Below are positions 14,901-29,900 of a DNA stretch of 64,000 bases, piece by piece. Both the position numbers and the translations under genes were made by a program. Origin of the DNA: Pegea sp. RAD2-039 (taxonomy: Eukaryota > Chordata > Thaliacea > Salpida > Salpidae); assembly GCA_034620365.1 (NCBI GenBank), contig JAQGEQ010000071.1, forward strand, positions 806,001 through 870,000, read 5' to 3'. The notes beneath the pieces were generated by a model. The model saw only the letters and a program-made list of their open reading frames with translations, was not told where the DNA came from and did no database searches. Positions within the stretch are counted from its first letter, which is position 1. Each line of letters begins with the position of its first letter.

Positions 14901-17900
14901 ATTGATTTGTTGATTCAAATGTTTCGTTAAACCTCATTTGGTTTAGGGTTTCTTCTGAAGATAAATAAGCTTTACTGCTTAAAGAGCTATCTTCTTTTAT
15001 ATCTTGTGTTGAGATATTTTCAGGAATGTCTGGTAAAATTTCTTTTTGATAAAAGTCATTTGACTTGGATTCTTTGGTAATTTTAGTATCTAAGGTATCA
15101 AAGCTTTGATCCTTTGTGCTTGCATCAACTGAAACATTTTCAGTAGACTTTGATATTTGTTCCTTATAGACTTTACTCTGCTTTTCATAATTGTCACCAG
15201 AGCTTGTTGACAATTGGTTTGCAGAATCTGAAGGTCTTGCGTCCATTACTGGATGAAAACCTGAATGTGAAAGTTTTTCTGAATGACTTAAAGAATTTAT
15301 CTTTAATGATTTTAATTCTTTTGATTCTAATGAATCTTTTGTGGTCAACAACTCATTGAGTGTTGATGTTTCTTCAATTTGTTTTGAAACTTCATTTTTA
15401 GAAGATTTCATAAGTCTTTGATTAAAATCTTTATCAGAGTGCGAAATGCTTGGCAGAGCTAGTCCTCCTTTACTAGCTTCCAAACCGACTCTTTCGTTAT
15501 TTTCAAACTCATCAGATTTTAACTGACGAATTTCAGGATCTAAACCTCTACGATAATTATCCATGATATTAGAATATGACACATCCTCACTGAATGTAAC
15601 AAAAGATTTATTTTTGTTACTTCTTGTGCCATTTCTATTTTCATCAATAGAAGTTTCAAATCTTGGATCAGATATTTCTTTGCTTGTTTCGAAATGTTTT
15701 GGTATATTTCTCAAACGTTGGTGTTTACCATCTGCTTGATTTAGTCGCATATTTTTTTGTACTTGAAAATCTTCTAATAACCTCATCTCTTCAGATACTT
15801 TAGCCGGATGATTAGAGCGTCTACTAAAATTAGAAGAACCCTCATCATATTCTTCATATGACTGATTCTGATTACTCTTAGAAGAGTTTACTGATGCTTG
15901 AAAACTTCCTCTTCTTTCTCTTTGAACTCTTAACTGTGAAGATGATTTTGGTTGATAATCTCGCTCGTAACTGTCGAGTCTTGATGGAACAACACGACCT
16001 CGGTTTCTATCTGAACGAGAAAAATCTCTCGGGTTGTAATCACTTGCAAAGTCATCGTATCTCGTTGGAGTTGCAGATGCTCTTGAAGATCGCTTGTCAA
16101 AGACTAAAGCGGATCGTTGATCATAGGTCACTGGATGTCTTTCAAATCTTGTTGGAGATCGATAAACGTGTCCCCCTCTTTCACTATAATTTGTTGATGG
16201 AGATGAAGCTCTTGGTCGAAAACCTCCTTCATAAGTTTCAAATATTGCAGGACTGTGAGGTCGATGTATTTCTCTTCCTCTACTTTTATTGTACTGCAGA
16301 GGAGAAGGTGAACGAGTCCGAATGCTTCTTTGTGGAGAACTGAATCTAAGGGGACTCGGGGACCTGTAAACTTCTCTTTGTCTGCTGATGTAATGTGCTG
16401 GAGTTGGAGAGCTTCGACCAAAATCCCTTCGTGAATTTTCTGATCTTAAAGGACTGGGTGATCGATAAACACTTTGGTCATACTCAAATCTAGAAGAAGA
16501 TGGAGATCGTGGACGAATTCTCCTTTGAGGAGATTCAAACATGACAGGACTTGGAGATCTGTAATAATCTCTTTGCCTGCTATCAACCAATCGAGATGGT
16601 GATGGAGAAATTGGTCTATAATCTCGACGAGATCGCTCATATCTTCTTGGACTTGGAGACCTATAAGAGTCCCTTATTCTCATTCTGCTCACTTGTGAAC
16701 GAGTTGGTTGTCTTTGTTCGTAGGGTTCCAATTGAGATGGAGATCTATAACGCTCTCTACCACGACTTGTTTCTGAGCGCATAGGTGATGGTGATCGAAA
16801 ATAATCGCGCCTTTCTCCGTATCTAGATGGAGTTGGTGACCTTTGAAACAGTTCAATTCTGTTGTGATACAATCGTGATGGTGTAGATGATCTGGAAATG
16901 TCTCTGTACGGAGGATAGTAACTACTTCGAGAATCTGAGCGATCTTGTCTTCTGGGAATCCTTGGTCTTGGAACTCTTTCTCTGCTTCTGGGACCTCTAA
17001 ACGCCACATAATTATTATAACCATCCTCACTATACGGTTGTGAATAATATTGTGACATTTGGTTCCTGTTGCTTCGTCTTCCTCGTGAATTTATTCCTTC
17101 GACATCTGCGTATTTTGACCTTTCACCAGAGGCTGGCATAAATAAACGAACTGGCGGTCTTCCACGTCTGGCTGGCCCGCTGTAGCTTTGGCTACTTCTC
17201 GGTCTATCACTATCGTATCTAATTGGAGCCCTTGCCCGCGGAAACCTTCCTACAAGTCTCGAAACTTCCTCATCTGAGCCCCCACTAGTTCTTCTTCTGC
17301 GTCTAAATCCAGCTGAACTCGAAGACAGAGGTCCGTGACTCGGACTTCTTGAAGAAGATTTCTGTCTTTTGCTACTGTCCATTGGGGACAGTTAGCACTT
17401 ACAACTGACACCTTTCTTTTTAAAATACTTACTTAAAACCTTTAACTAAAAAACAAACTCAAAATCAGAACCTAACAACTTCACTACCTTTTCAAGAAAT
17501 TACCTTTCGATAACTTCAAAATCAGGTAGATACTTTCGCCCTGGTACTTCACTTATGAGAAGTTCTAGCAAAAGCTGAAAGGCTCCTTCACTGTTGCTTA
17601 CTTCTTGTGATGCAATATTAAATACTTTGTTTCTTCATTTTCTCCCAGGAGTATATGTTTTCAAAGATGGAGTTGTTAATAAATTCCTATATTTAGTTAC
17701 ACGTCAGAAGCTTTAGCATACGTCAAAACCTATCCAGCATATGTCCATGACTCATGTTAGCTATTTTATTTTGTTTGCATTACACATCTTAAATCAACGA
17801 CAAAATATCATTTCTGTTATATCTTATTTAAGTACAACATTTGTGATGATAAAAAGTTTAATTTTAGTTCAAAGCAAAAAGCAGTGGAAAATGTAATTAG

Positions 17901-20900
17901 TAATGATTACGTGCGTGAAAAATATCTGATTTATCGGTAGACGTTACTGCAAATATTTACATATACTACAGCAACAGCGTTACAGAAGGCTGTAAGAATT
18001 ATATCGCAGAGCAAAATTTACCAATTTGTGAAAGAAACATAAAAACGATGTAATTAAAGATTACATAATTTCAGTGTAAAATACGTGAGTTAAAAAATCT
18101 TTGCAAACTGTGAATTGGTGCGCAGGATCTAACATCATGTTCAAAGTTGAAGAGACCAATTTACACTTGCCTTGTTTCGTGCAGTAAAACAACGAACTTT
18201 CACTCCAACTGCTTTTACCAAAGTTATTTTTGCAACAGATACGAAATTTGTATTTAGTATTTTCTTTAAGTTCTTCCACAACCACTTGGCATTCATCAAC
18301 TCGCTTACTTGTACATCTATGAAATATTAAAAATCATTTTTTTCAATAACTCTACATCTGTTCAATACTAACAATGTCCATGGGGCTTCTTTTCCTTTAA
18401 CCTTCTTTTCAACCAAGTATTCATTCACTAAGGAACAAAAATCATATTTTTCTGATTTCCACGACAGTAGCATAGTTGTAGTAGTTATCTTTGTAGCAAT
18501 TGGTCTACCAGGCTTGTTTAAATAATCTGAGTTTTCAGAAAACATTAATTTTCGATTCTAATTGGTAAATTATTTCTAGAAAAACCTTGTAGCTGTGTTA
18601 AAGGTGTCCAATCAGATACCAAGCTTTCGCTTTTTCCAGCAATATTTTCAGCTGTAAGTCGAAACATGCAGTCACTGTAATCATCATTTTTAGGAAGGTT
18701 GCATCTAGTTGCATCAATATTTTTAAACAATATTGTCCATGGTGAAGAATCAGATTTCTTTTGAATTTCCACCATGTAAGTAATCATATCAGATCCTAGA
18801 AAAGTTGTTAATTGGGAATAAATCAAAATAATTTGAATTGAAAAGCTGTTGTTTATTCTAATTGTAATAACTCGCCATTTTCTAAAATTTTAACCACTTG
18901 AATAAATCAAAAGAAAGAATAAACATAACTTATGTTCAAGCATATTTAATTTTCAGTGGATAATATTATCACGTTGAGTCAAAATATTTGATCATATATA
19001 AGGACTGATAATTTAAAGCTGTTATTGCAGTCTTGAAAAAGGGTAAATGTTTGTTGCAGCATTTAGTGAGTTTGATTTCGTGCTTTTACAGAGTATTACG
19101 TCATTATAAAAGACTTGAAGCTTTTGCAAGAACGGTTATAACGTCATTGCTTAAACTTTTAATTAATTCAGCTGTCTATCTACCATTAGATGAATACGGG
19201 TTCAGTAAATAACTATTTCAAGGTTGAAGAATACTAAGCTTCAAAAACTTATAGCAATTATTTGAAGACTGGTGAATCGTTCAGTATATTTTGTAATTAT
19301 CTATTAATGCGCACTAATTTAATACCAAACATAAACTAATAAGTGAGTAAATTAACCAAAAATGGTTAATGAGTAAAGATTTAGGGCTTTTTGTTAATAT
19401 ACTCGTACTTGCATAAGTTATCATTAAAAAAGTAAATAAGCAACAATCAAAAATAAGTCTTTCGCAGTATACTTCTAGCATCAAATGATTGCAGAAATTT
19501 ATTTGTGAAGCGACTCTGCATGACTTGATTTAATTAGCTAAGGGCTTTATCGAACCAACTGACATTTGAATTATTTTCTGTGCTATACGTGAGATCAAAA
19601 CTGATAGTGCAATTAATTATAACTTATTGATTTATCAATTGGAGAGTCACGCTTAATTAGATAAAAATTTATTAAATATTATTTCTTTCTTGAACTTTGC
19701 TGCGATAATTGAAATTTTGGTGAAACTTTTTAAGTATTTGAGTTCTTTAACAAAATAGCAATTTTGTGTAATAAATGTTTACATTAAAAGTGATAGTTTA
19801 CGACTAAAATATCAGCCTTCAGTACAGCTCTATTTGTTCCATAAACAATTATTACAGTTTTTTTGTTTATGTTTGTATTTAAATACATTTTGAACAAATA
19901 CTCCAGCCGAGAACATACTTTCTTAATTTACAAACTATTTGATTAACAGTAAAGCTATCAAATATAATCTGCAAAAAACTTTTGTTATTAGAGTAAGTCT
20001 AGTCGCAGATTTGTTTGGTCAAGATAAGAAATTTTAAATCAAGTTGAAAAACAGCAATACCTCCGTCATCTTCTGGAGAAATCCATGACAAATATAAGTA
20101 TCCATCATCAAGAAGTGATATTTGAAGTGGTGGCCGTGGGCAACTTGGTTTTCCTACCACTGACAGTCTAATTTGAATTTGATCATGGCCAATTGAGTTT
20201 GATGCTAGTAGCACATAGCTCCCTATTAAAAATGAAATGTTTTTAAAATTAATTTTCGTATATAGTCAATTTTGATAGTAAATGTTTAAAAGAATGTATT
20301 TATAATTTAATAATACAAAGCTATGTAATATATCGATTGAAATATTTACCGCCATCATCTCGGGAGCAGTTGTGGATGAGAAGACAGTTATCAAGAAAAT
20401 GATATTTTGCATCATTTAATTGTATTGTTTTTTCATCCTTTTGAAGCTTTATAGTGGGTGTAGGTACACCACGTAAACAAAATTTGAAATTGAATACTTC
20501 ACCCTCAGCAATGATAAAACTTTTTTGTGTAATTTGACTCTGGTCAAATATTGGTTTTAAATTTTCAAGATAAGAACTTGATTCCGTCAAATCAATCGGT
20601 CGTTTACTTTCCGATGGTATGTTTATGAGTGTAGGACCCAGGTTAGTAGAAACACTAGAGAAATCTGATAAATTTGCTGCAGAATCTTTTCTAAGTGAAT
20701 CTTCACTAAAGTCTTTTAGTTCCGTTTCTCGTTCTTGATTACAAATACTACTGTCTGAAATGCTTTTCATTATATCTCCAGCTTCAGATCCGTCAAGATC
20801 TTTTTCAATTTGTAAATCTTTCATGACAGTAGCATCTGCATCATAAACTTTATCTTTTTCATTGTCCTCACCTGGTTGCAGTGATTCAACATGTTCATGT

Positions 20901-23900
20901 TCAACAGCTTCGTTCACTGACTTTTTATTTGAAAAAGAAGCATCATCTTCGTGATTCACAGTTTCATCATCAGGAAGATTTAAACACTCCTCATCATTTA
21001 AAGGATCTTTTCTTTTTGCAGACTTACTTTTAATTTTCTTTTTCAAGAAAAGCTTTTTCTTCTTTTTCTTCTTATTTTCTCCTTTTTCAGCATTTTTACT
21101 TGATTGTGCTAAATTACTAACTTCCTTTTCATCACTAATGCTTTGACAGGAAGTTTTCTGGCCATTTTCTTCTCTATGAGTCATATCTACAGCTTCATGA
21201 TTTTCATGCTCTTCATTTTTAGAATCTATGTCAGCAGATGATGAATGTAAGTCGTCCATTTGTGATAAAATATGAAACTCATCATCTTCACCTTGATTTA
21301 CAGACCCTAATGTGTGCTCACTATCGTTTGTTTCATTTGCTTTTGTTTTATTGCTTTCTTCAGAATGATTAAGATCTACTAAATCGAGCTCTGCTGGTTT
21401 ATTTTTTGCTGAATCTTTGACATTAATATCTATTATTGATTCTTTTCCTTTTGAGATCTCAATATCTGATGCAGAACTTTCAACATCATTTTTTAGATTA
21501 TCAAAAGATCTTATCTCATCGACTGATTTCTGAAAGTCTTTATCATTCAATTTACTTTTTTTGTCACTTTCAAGTTGCTTATAGTCCTCATCATTCTGAC
21601 TATCAACTGGCATTTCATTTTCAAAAGTTTGTTTTTCTTGATTTAAATGGCTATTTTGGATTTTTTGCAATTTTAAAAGCTGATGAATTTCGCTTTCACT
21701 CGAGCAGTCTGAAAATACTTCAATTACTTCTTCATCGTTTATGAAGCAATCGTATTCAGGAAATTCAACGATAGTTACAGAGTCTGACCATTCACTAGAT
21801 GCTCCTATTCCAATTTTATTTTGAGCAAAGACACGGAACTCGTAAGAGAAACCAACTCGGAATCCACCACAATTGATTTTGTTCGAAGTAATATGTTTCT
21901 TTCCTAATTGATACCATCTTGGTGAAGAATTTTCACATTTTTCAACAATGTAATTTGTAATTTCACAATTACCACACCACTCAGGTGGTTCCCATGACAG
22001 CGTAATGACATTTGATTTTGGACGTTGAAACGCTACCAGCCTAATGGGAGGTCCAGGAACAGTTTGTGTTGGTCGTGTTACTATAGAAATAGAATCAAGA
22101 GCTGGTCCATTTCCAATTCGATTAATTGCACGTAAACGAAATTTATATTCTAAATCTTGCTGTAACTTTGTGAACGTAAATCGACAATTACTCGCTTTTG
22201 ATGTTACAGCTGATTTAATTTTTCTAACAGTTTCAATTTTCTCAATTACGTATCCAGTGATTGGACATCCGCCGTCATTTGATGGCGGATTCCATGAAAT
22301 TGTACAAGTTTTGTTTGAAACAGAGAAAACTCTAACTGGACCACGACAAATAGAAGGCTTCACACAAACTTTGATTTGAAATTCTTTACTAACTTTACCA
22401 ACTTCATTTGTAGCTGTCAAAATATAACCTCCTGCATGCCTTCCTTCTGCTTCTTGTGTTCCCAATGAAACTTGGTTTCCATGACTATCTTCTTGTAACT
22501 CAACTTCACTTTCATCTGAACGAGACCAATCAATTCGTGGAATCGGATGTCCTGAAAAAGTTGCTTTCATTTGCAATGGTCTCGAAGCATCTACTTCAAT
22601 GTAAGGTTCTTCTATTGAGATGATGGGAATCATTAGAATACGTGGTTGAATGAATTCATCTGCAATCCAAGGAGCACTAACACCAAATTCGTTAACAGCC
22701 GTAATTTTGAACAAGTAAAAATGATCAGGGTTTAGATTTTCAACACAGTAAGTAGTTAATAGTGAGATACCAGCTTCGGTCCAATCATTTTCCAAACGAT
22801 CCATCGAAAAAATCTTATAATTGGAAACCTCAGTGTCATCATGTTTAAGAGCTTTTTTCCACGATAATTGAACTGCTCCATCACGTACAACAGATGTACA
22901 AACATCTTCTGGTGTAAGTGGTGTCAAATCTATTGCAGTGACATAATCATACAGCTCAACAGTGCGGCTTGCCCCACATTGGTTTAAAGCAGAGACTCGA
23001 AACTTTACATGAAGTTTATTTTCAACCAGAATCAAGGCTTTCAAATTCAATGTCTCTTCGACAATTGACCAAACATCAGATTCTTTTTCACGTTTTTCTA
23101 CAACATAACTTGTGATTGGAAGCCCTCCGTCATCATCAGGTGGATCCCATGAAAGTGTACAAGCGTTGTTAAAAATTATTGAGCAATATAAGAATTTGCA
23201 AGCGCATGGTGGAGATACAACTTTAACAGAAGCTTTTGCGGTTGCTTCACCAACTTGGTTAGTGGCAATTAAAGAATACAAACCTGAATCACTTCGCTTG
23301 CAATTAGGAATCTTAAATATCAAAGAACCTGATTCACTATCTTGAATTTCATCTCCAGTAATTGGCTTAGAATCTTTGAACCAACTTAGCCTTGCTAAGG
23401 GTCGACCACTGACCTTAGCACGTAAAATCAATTCACTTCCTTCTGAAATTATTTCTTCAGAAACTAAAGTGACTTGAGGTTCTTGAGGAAACTGTCCAAT
23501 AAAAACAGATTGACTTGCTCCGCTAATTCCACATTCATTCACAGCTAAGACTCTGCATTGAAATTCAGAATCTTTGTCGATATCAGTTATAATTAGTTCT
23601 GTTGCAGCAACATTATCGTCATCAACATTCTCCCACTTTTCTTCTTGATATTTTTGCACTAAATAACCCGTCACTGAGGCTCCACCGTCATCTTTTGGTT
23701 CACTCCATCGAAGAACAACTGTTGAAGCTTCACGAGACTCGACAAATAAATTAGTTGGAGCCTCTGGACATCTAACTTTTCGACTTGCTTCAATCAAAGC
23801 AGTTGGTACTGATGGTTCACTTTGTCCAACTTTATTGACAGCTCTTACACGAAAACCGTAAAGATGATTCTTAATTAATCCACTAACTCGAAATTCTCGC

Positions 23901-26900
23901 TCGACTACGGCTTGTATAGTTACTGTATCCCAGTGGTCATCACCTTCCTCTATCTGCTCGATTGTGTACCCGATTATAGATGAGCCTCCATCATTTTCTG
24001 GTTCATCCCAATCTAAAGTCAACGCATTGTCACTTATTCTACTCACTCTTACTGACAGTGGAGCACTAGGAAAGTCATATTGATGACTTGCAATGATCTC
24101 TTCAGATAATAACCAATCACTTTCACCAAAGACATTTTCAGCTCTAACTCGAAACTGATAACTTTGATTGGCTTCAAATCGAGACAACTTAAACCTTGTT
24201 TTAGTTCCATCTTTTGTATAAACTGGTAAAACCCATTTGTCTTTCTTTGTATTTCGTCTTTCTATGCAATACTTTACAACAACATCACCTCCATCATCAC
24301 TAGGTGGTTGCCATGTTATAATTGCGTGGTTGGTTGTAATCTCCTCAACATTTAAAGGTCCTACTGGAGTTGAGGGTTTATCAAATACTTGCAATTTTAT
24401 TGTGGCTTCTTCACTACCAACATCATTAGTAGCAGTAATAGTATAATCTCCTGTATCTGAACGTTGAGCTTCATTAATAACTAATGTTGATGAGTTAGCA
24501 TTATTTTTTATCTTTACTCGTGATTTTTCTTCAACTACATTCCATCTAATGTGAGGTTTTGGCAATCCATTTAGCTTAGCTGTTATTTTAAATTTTTTTC
24601 CTGCTCTTAGCTCTATATTTTCTTTTATGTGTGACGCAAATGAAACTGTAGGAGCTTCTGTCCTACTTGTAATATCAGTTATAGTTTGCTGATCTTCTAA
24701 ATTCACTGAAGTCACAACAATTGGTTTCACAAGACTCTTTGTATCACATCCTTCACTTTTCTGGTTTTCATTTTCGGCTTCTATACGGAAGCGATATGCT
24801 TTATTCGAGTCTAGCCCTTCTACAACATATTCGTAATCCTTGCAAGTTCCAATTTGCTCCCATTTCTCTTCGCCTTCTTCTAAAAGGCTGATGCAAAATT
24901 GGTTAATACTTAACGAATTTTCATCTGAAACGACCCACTTGAGCAAAACCACTGAGTTTTCTGTTATTTCATAAGAAAGTTTCTCTGGTTTAGTTGGATA
25001 AGCTTCTGATTTTGCAGGAACAACAAAACATTTAAATTCGTTAAACTCGCCGTAACCGCATTTATTCTCAGCACAAACTCTGAATTTATATTCATACCCA
25101 GCTTCGACTGCAATGTCAACACTTTCACTTAGACTTTCCGCTACAGGCTGCCAGCTCTCGCTGGATTTCTTAAACTGTTCTATTTGGTATTTCAAGATTT
25201 TTGAGCCACCATCATTTTCAGGTAACTCCCAAGTTAATGAGCATACAGTACTTTTAGAGACATGAAGTTTAAGATTTTTACATTTTCCAGGAGGCTCTAT
25301 TACATCAATAGTAATTTTTTTTGTTGATTCGCCTGCCTCATTTCGAAGTAGTAAACAATAGTTTCCAGAATCTTCAATTGTACAATTTAAAATACGCAGA
25401 GAGATCCCGTCTAGTGCTTCTTCCTGCTTCACTCTATCGCTATGTAAAAGCATTGTACCATTTTTACTCCACAGCAGTTCAGGAAATGGCCTACCTTGTA
25501 TTGCAGCATTAATAACAATTTCTTCATGTAACATTACCTCTTCTTTTCCAGTTAATATTACGTTAGGAGGTGAATGCAGAGGTTGGACATAAATTGGGTT
25601 ACTAGGTTGACTTGCTCCGACTAAATTACAAGCAATTACTCGAAAGCTGTAACCATGTTCAAAATGAAGATTAGATATTTTTAATTTCAACAGTATCACA
25701 GGCTCTTCACCGACTTTTTGCCACTCCTTTGTTCCATCTCGTAATTTCTCGACAAAGTAGCAAGTTATTGGACTACCACCATCATCAGATGGTTCAGACC
25801 AGTGCAGAACCAAAGTTGAGTCGTTTTTAGATTCTAAACGCAAGTTTAGTGGCGAACTAGGTGTACGATTTGGACGTAATAGACAAATAAAAGCAGTTGC
25901 TTCACATGGCTTGCTATTACCTGCCTCGTTGACAGCACACACTCTAAAAGAGTATTCTCTGTCTGTAAGTAATCCACAAACTCGATAAAACAATTCAGTA
26001 ATAGGCTGCAACGTGATTATACTCCAATAACTTGCTCCTTTTTCTTGCTGCTCAATTATGTATCCTGTTATATCTGAGCCTCCATCATCACTAGGCTTAA
26101 TCCACTCTAACGTAACAGCTCTTTTCTCAATTTCTTTAAACCTCAACGATCTTGGGGGTTCTGAAATTTCAAATGGTAGCTCAACCAAAACAGGTTCAGA
26201 AACTAGTGGTTCACTTTTTCCATATTTATTTTCAGCTGTAACTTTAAACTGATATTTCTCGCCAGCCCTTAGACGTGATACTTTACTATTTGTGCGAGTT
26301 CCATCTCTAGTAACTGCTGCAGTTAGCCATTTATCTTTTTTAATATCACGTTTATGAACATAGTATCTGGTGATGGGTTCTCCACCATCATCCTCAGAAT
26401 GTTTCCAGCTTACAACAGCAGTGCTAGATGAAATCTCACTGACATCTAGAGGTCCAATTGGTATCGATGGTTTGTCAAATACATCTAACGTTATCACAGC
26501 TTGAGCGCTACCCACCTCATTTGTGGCAATTAAAATGTAATCTCTGCGGTCGGCTCTCACTACATTGTTGATTGAAAATGTTGTTACTGATTTATTTCTT
26601 TTAATTTGAATTTTTGGTGAGCTTCCAGGATGTGCCCCTTTCCATTCAGCTTTGGGTGTAGGGTATCCATAAAGATGCGCAGAAAATCTCACTAAGCTTC
26701 CAGATCTTACAGACACACCTTCAGCAACTTTGGAGTCTAATTTGATGGATGGCTTAACTTTTGGTTTTTCTGGTTCTGGATGCGGTTCAATAATTGAGAT
26801 ATTTGTGGGGGTTTCTAAAACAGGTTCATCTTCGATCTTTGGTTTAGTTGAATGAAGAGCTGCTCTTGCGTCTTCACTAATGATCGGGGGTCTTAGATCT

Positions 26901-29900
26901 TCATTTCCATCATCAAATGAAGATTTAATCTTTATTTTCTCTTTAGAACTCTGTCTAGAGCCTGTCAGTAGATGCTTTCGAAGAAGGCGCAACCGAGGAG
27001 CAACAGTTGGTTTTCCTCTTCCACATTCATTTTCAGCAGAAATTTGAAACATATATTTTGACCCTTGTACTTGAATCAAGCGATTTTCAGTTATTGTCAA
27101 TAATCTCCAACACTCATCTCCTTTTTCTTTATTTTCAATTACATATTTAATAGGAAGACCTCCACTACTTTCAGGACTATCCCAAGATAATAGAAAACCT
27201 GTGTCTGTTTCGTCGGTGGATCGAAGATTCTGTACAGGGCCTGGTTTGTGGACAACATTTACTTGTGTTTCGCTCGAAGCTTGTCCAGATTTATTTCGAA
27301 CTACTAAAGTGTAGGTTCCACTATCGGCAAGCTCACATTCTGCTAAATATAACTTAAATAAATTTGGTTCTTTAATTTGATTCCATCTCCTTAGGTTGGT
27401 TAAAGGCTCATCATTCTGAAACCAAAATAATTCTGGACTTGGACGGCCAGTGATTACAGCTGTTAGAGAAATCTCTGAACCAAGATATACCTTATCATCG
27501 GATTTATTATCGAGAGTAAGATTAACTGATGGATCTTCTAATATTTCTTCTAGACTTACAACATTACTGTAAGCCCCTTTTCCTGCTTCATTTGATGCAT
27601 AAACACGAAACTTGTAAGACGTTCCATCATTTATTTCACTGATTTCAATCTTTTCCTCAATTATTGCTTCACTACTAACTGCTTCCCATTCTTCTTCATT
27701 CAATAAACTTTTTTCAAGGTAATAGCCAGTAATGAGACTTCCTCCATTATCACGTGGCTGTGACCAAGCTAATGTTACTGCTTCAAAGTCTCTTGATTCA
27801 ATATGCAAATTAACTGGTTGGGCAGGCTCCTTGAAGCTTCTTTTGATCTTTATTAACGGAGTGGCAGAAGATGCTTCACTTACTCCAAGTTTGTTTAATG
27901 CTCTAACACGAAATGCGTATTCGTGGTTCTTAATCAAGCCACTGACTTGAAGCTCTCGCTCCAGAATCGGTTGGATAGTTACTGTGTCCCAGTGGTCATT
28001 CCCTTCTTCAATTTGTTCAACTATGTATCCACTTACAGGAGAGTCTCCATCTTCTTCTGGCTTATCCCATTCTAACATCAACCCGTTGTCAGTAATTCTG
28101 ATAACACTAGGCTCTGCTGGTGCACATGGAATATCTGATTGGTGCTTAGCAGTTACTTGCTCAGATAACAACCAATCACTTTCACCGTACTTGTTCTCAG
28201 CTCGTACTCGAAACTGATAAATCGAGTTTGATTCAAATGTGAGAAGCTTGGCAATGGTCTTAGAAGCATCTTTTGTGTAAACTGGTGACGTCCACATTTC
28301 ATTTCCTACTTCATTCCTTTCAACACAATATCTTAAGATAGGAGCACTGCCATCATCTTTTGGAGCTTGCCAAGTTACTACTGCGTATTTAGTTGTAATT
28401 TCTTCGATAATTAATGGACCAATTGGAATAGATGGTCGGTCAAAAACTTCAAGTCTAATGGTACATTGTTCACTACCAGCTTCATTAGTTGCACATATGG
28501 TATATTCCCCTTCATCAAAAAGTTCAATTTGACGAATTACAAGAGTTGAGGTCTGTTTGTCAGAAGTAATTGTGATTCGAGGCTGGCTACGAGGTTTTTG
28601 ACCTGTCCATTCTACGATTGGATCAGGTGTTCCACTGATATGAGATGAAAACCGGACACTACTTCCTACACGAGCAGTGACTAGTTTGCAAGATAATTTT
28701 GAAGGTAGCAGGATAATTGGAGGTGTAGAGTTAGATGTAGCTTCACTGTCATATGAAGGTAGAGTAAGCGATCGTTGTAAACAAACTTTTTGATGACCTT
28801 CATCTTCATGCGAAAAACTGGACATTAAAGGGTGAAAATCAGGCAAGACGCATAATCTAGAAAGTGATTTACGACTTGCTGAGTATTGTTTAGTTTCAAC
28901 AAACTCCCCTTTTCCTAAAGAATTTTCAGCACACACTCGAAATTTGTACTTAATATTTTTCTCGAAAGTAAATTGACACTTTCGCTGCTCTGTAGTCTTA
29001 AAGTAGACCCATTCATCAAAACCTTCTTTTTGTACTTCTACAATGTACTGCAACACAGGTTTACCACCATCATCAAATGGAGGGTCCCATACAAGAACAC
29101 AAGATGATGACGAAATGTCAGAGAGTTTTACATTCTCACATACTCCTGGTATGTCAACTGTAGTTATAACAACACTATCTGTAGACTGGCCAACTCTGTT
29201 CTTTGCAGTTAGACTGTACCTTCCAGCATCCATTCTAATGCAACTTTCTAACTCTATTTTACTACCAGAAGAGGATCTTGTGAATAACCATCTTTCAATG
29301 TTAAAGTGCTTGTTATCTTTTCTCCAATAAATTTCTGGTACAGGGTGACCAACAATATCAGCATTAATAAAGATACTTTGGCCAACATTTATTGTACAAG
29401 TACTTGTCGATAAATGTACTTGAGGTTTGACGAGTAGTTCTTCAACAGTTATAGACTCACTTGGATGACCTTGACCTGATTCATTGCAGGCAAGTACTCT
29501 AAAACTATAACTAGTACCATTATCAATATCATCAATTTTTAATTTGGTTTCAGCAACTGCTGTATTGTTTACAAGCTCCCATTCACCGCCTCCTACTATA
29601 TAACGTTCAACATAATAACCAAGAAGGATGCTACCTCCTAAATCTTCGGGCTCAGACCATTTAAGTGTCACAGTAGAGATATCTCGAGAATCAACTTGTA
29701 AACCTAAAGGTGGGCTTGATTTGTAAAACTGTCTTTTAATTCTAGTTAAAGCAGTTGGTACTGATGGTTCACTTTGTCCAACTTTATTGACAGCTCTTAC
29801 ACGAAAACCGTAAAGATGATTCTTAATTAATCCACTAACTCGAAATTTTCGCTCGACTACGGCTTGTATAGTTACTGTATCCCAGTGGTCATCACCTTCC

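Noticed and set aside
12711-17374. Independent SR-protein gene
   Set aside because: No RNA-recognition motif, both exon borders are in phase with flanking FnIII exons, and the 3' border is a donor rather than a stop.
18160-18175. Possible GC-AG intron (CAAG|gcaagt) at the end of exon 60
   Set aside because: The GC donor is a good consensus match but leaves phase 1, and no phase-1 acceptor exists near 17374. The GT five bases on leaves phase 2 and matches.
22044-22379. 111-residue plus-strand frame and similar frames over FnIII exons
   Set aside because: Reverse-strand shadows of conserved FnIII motifs; the same shadow recurs at each D-D-G-G turn.
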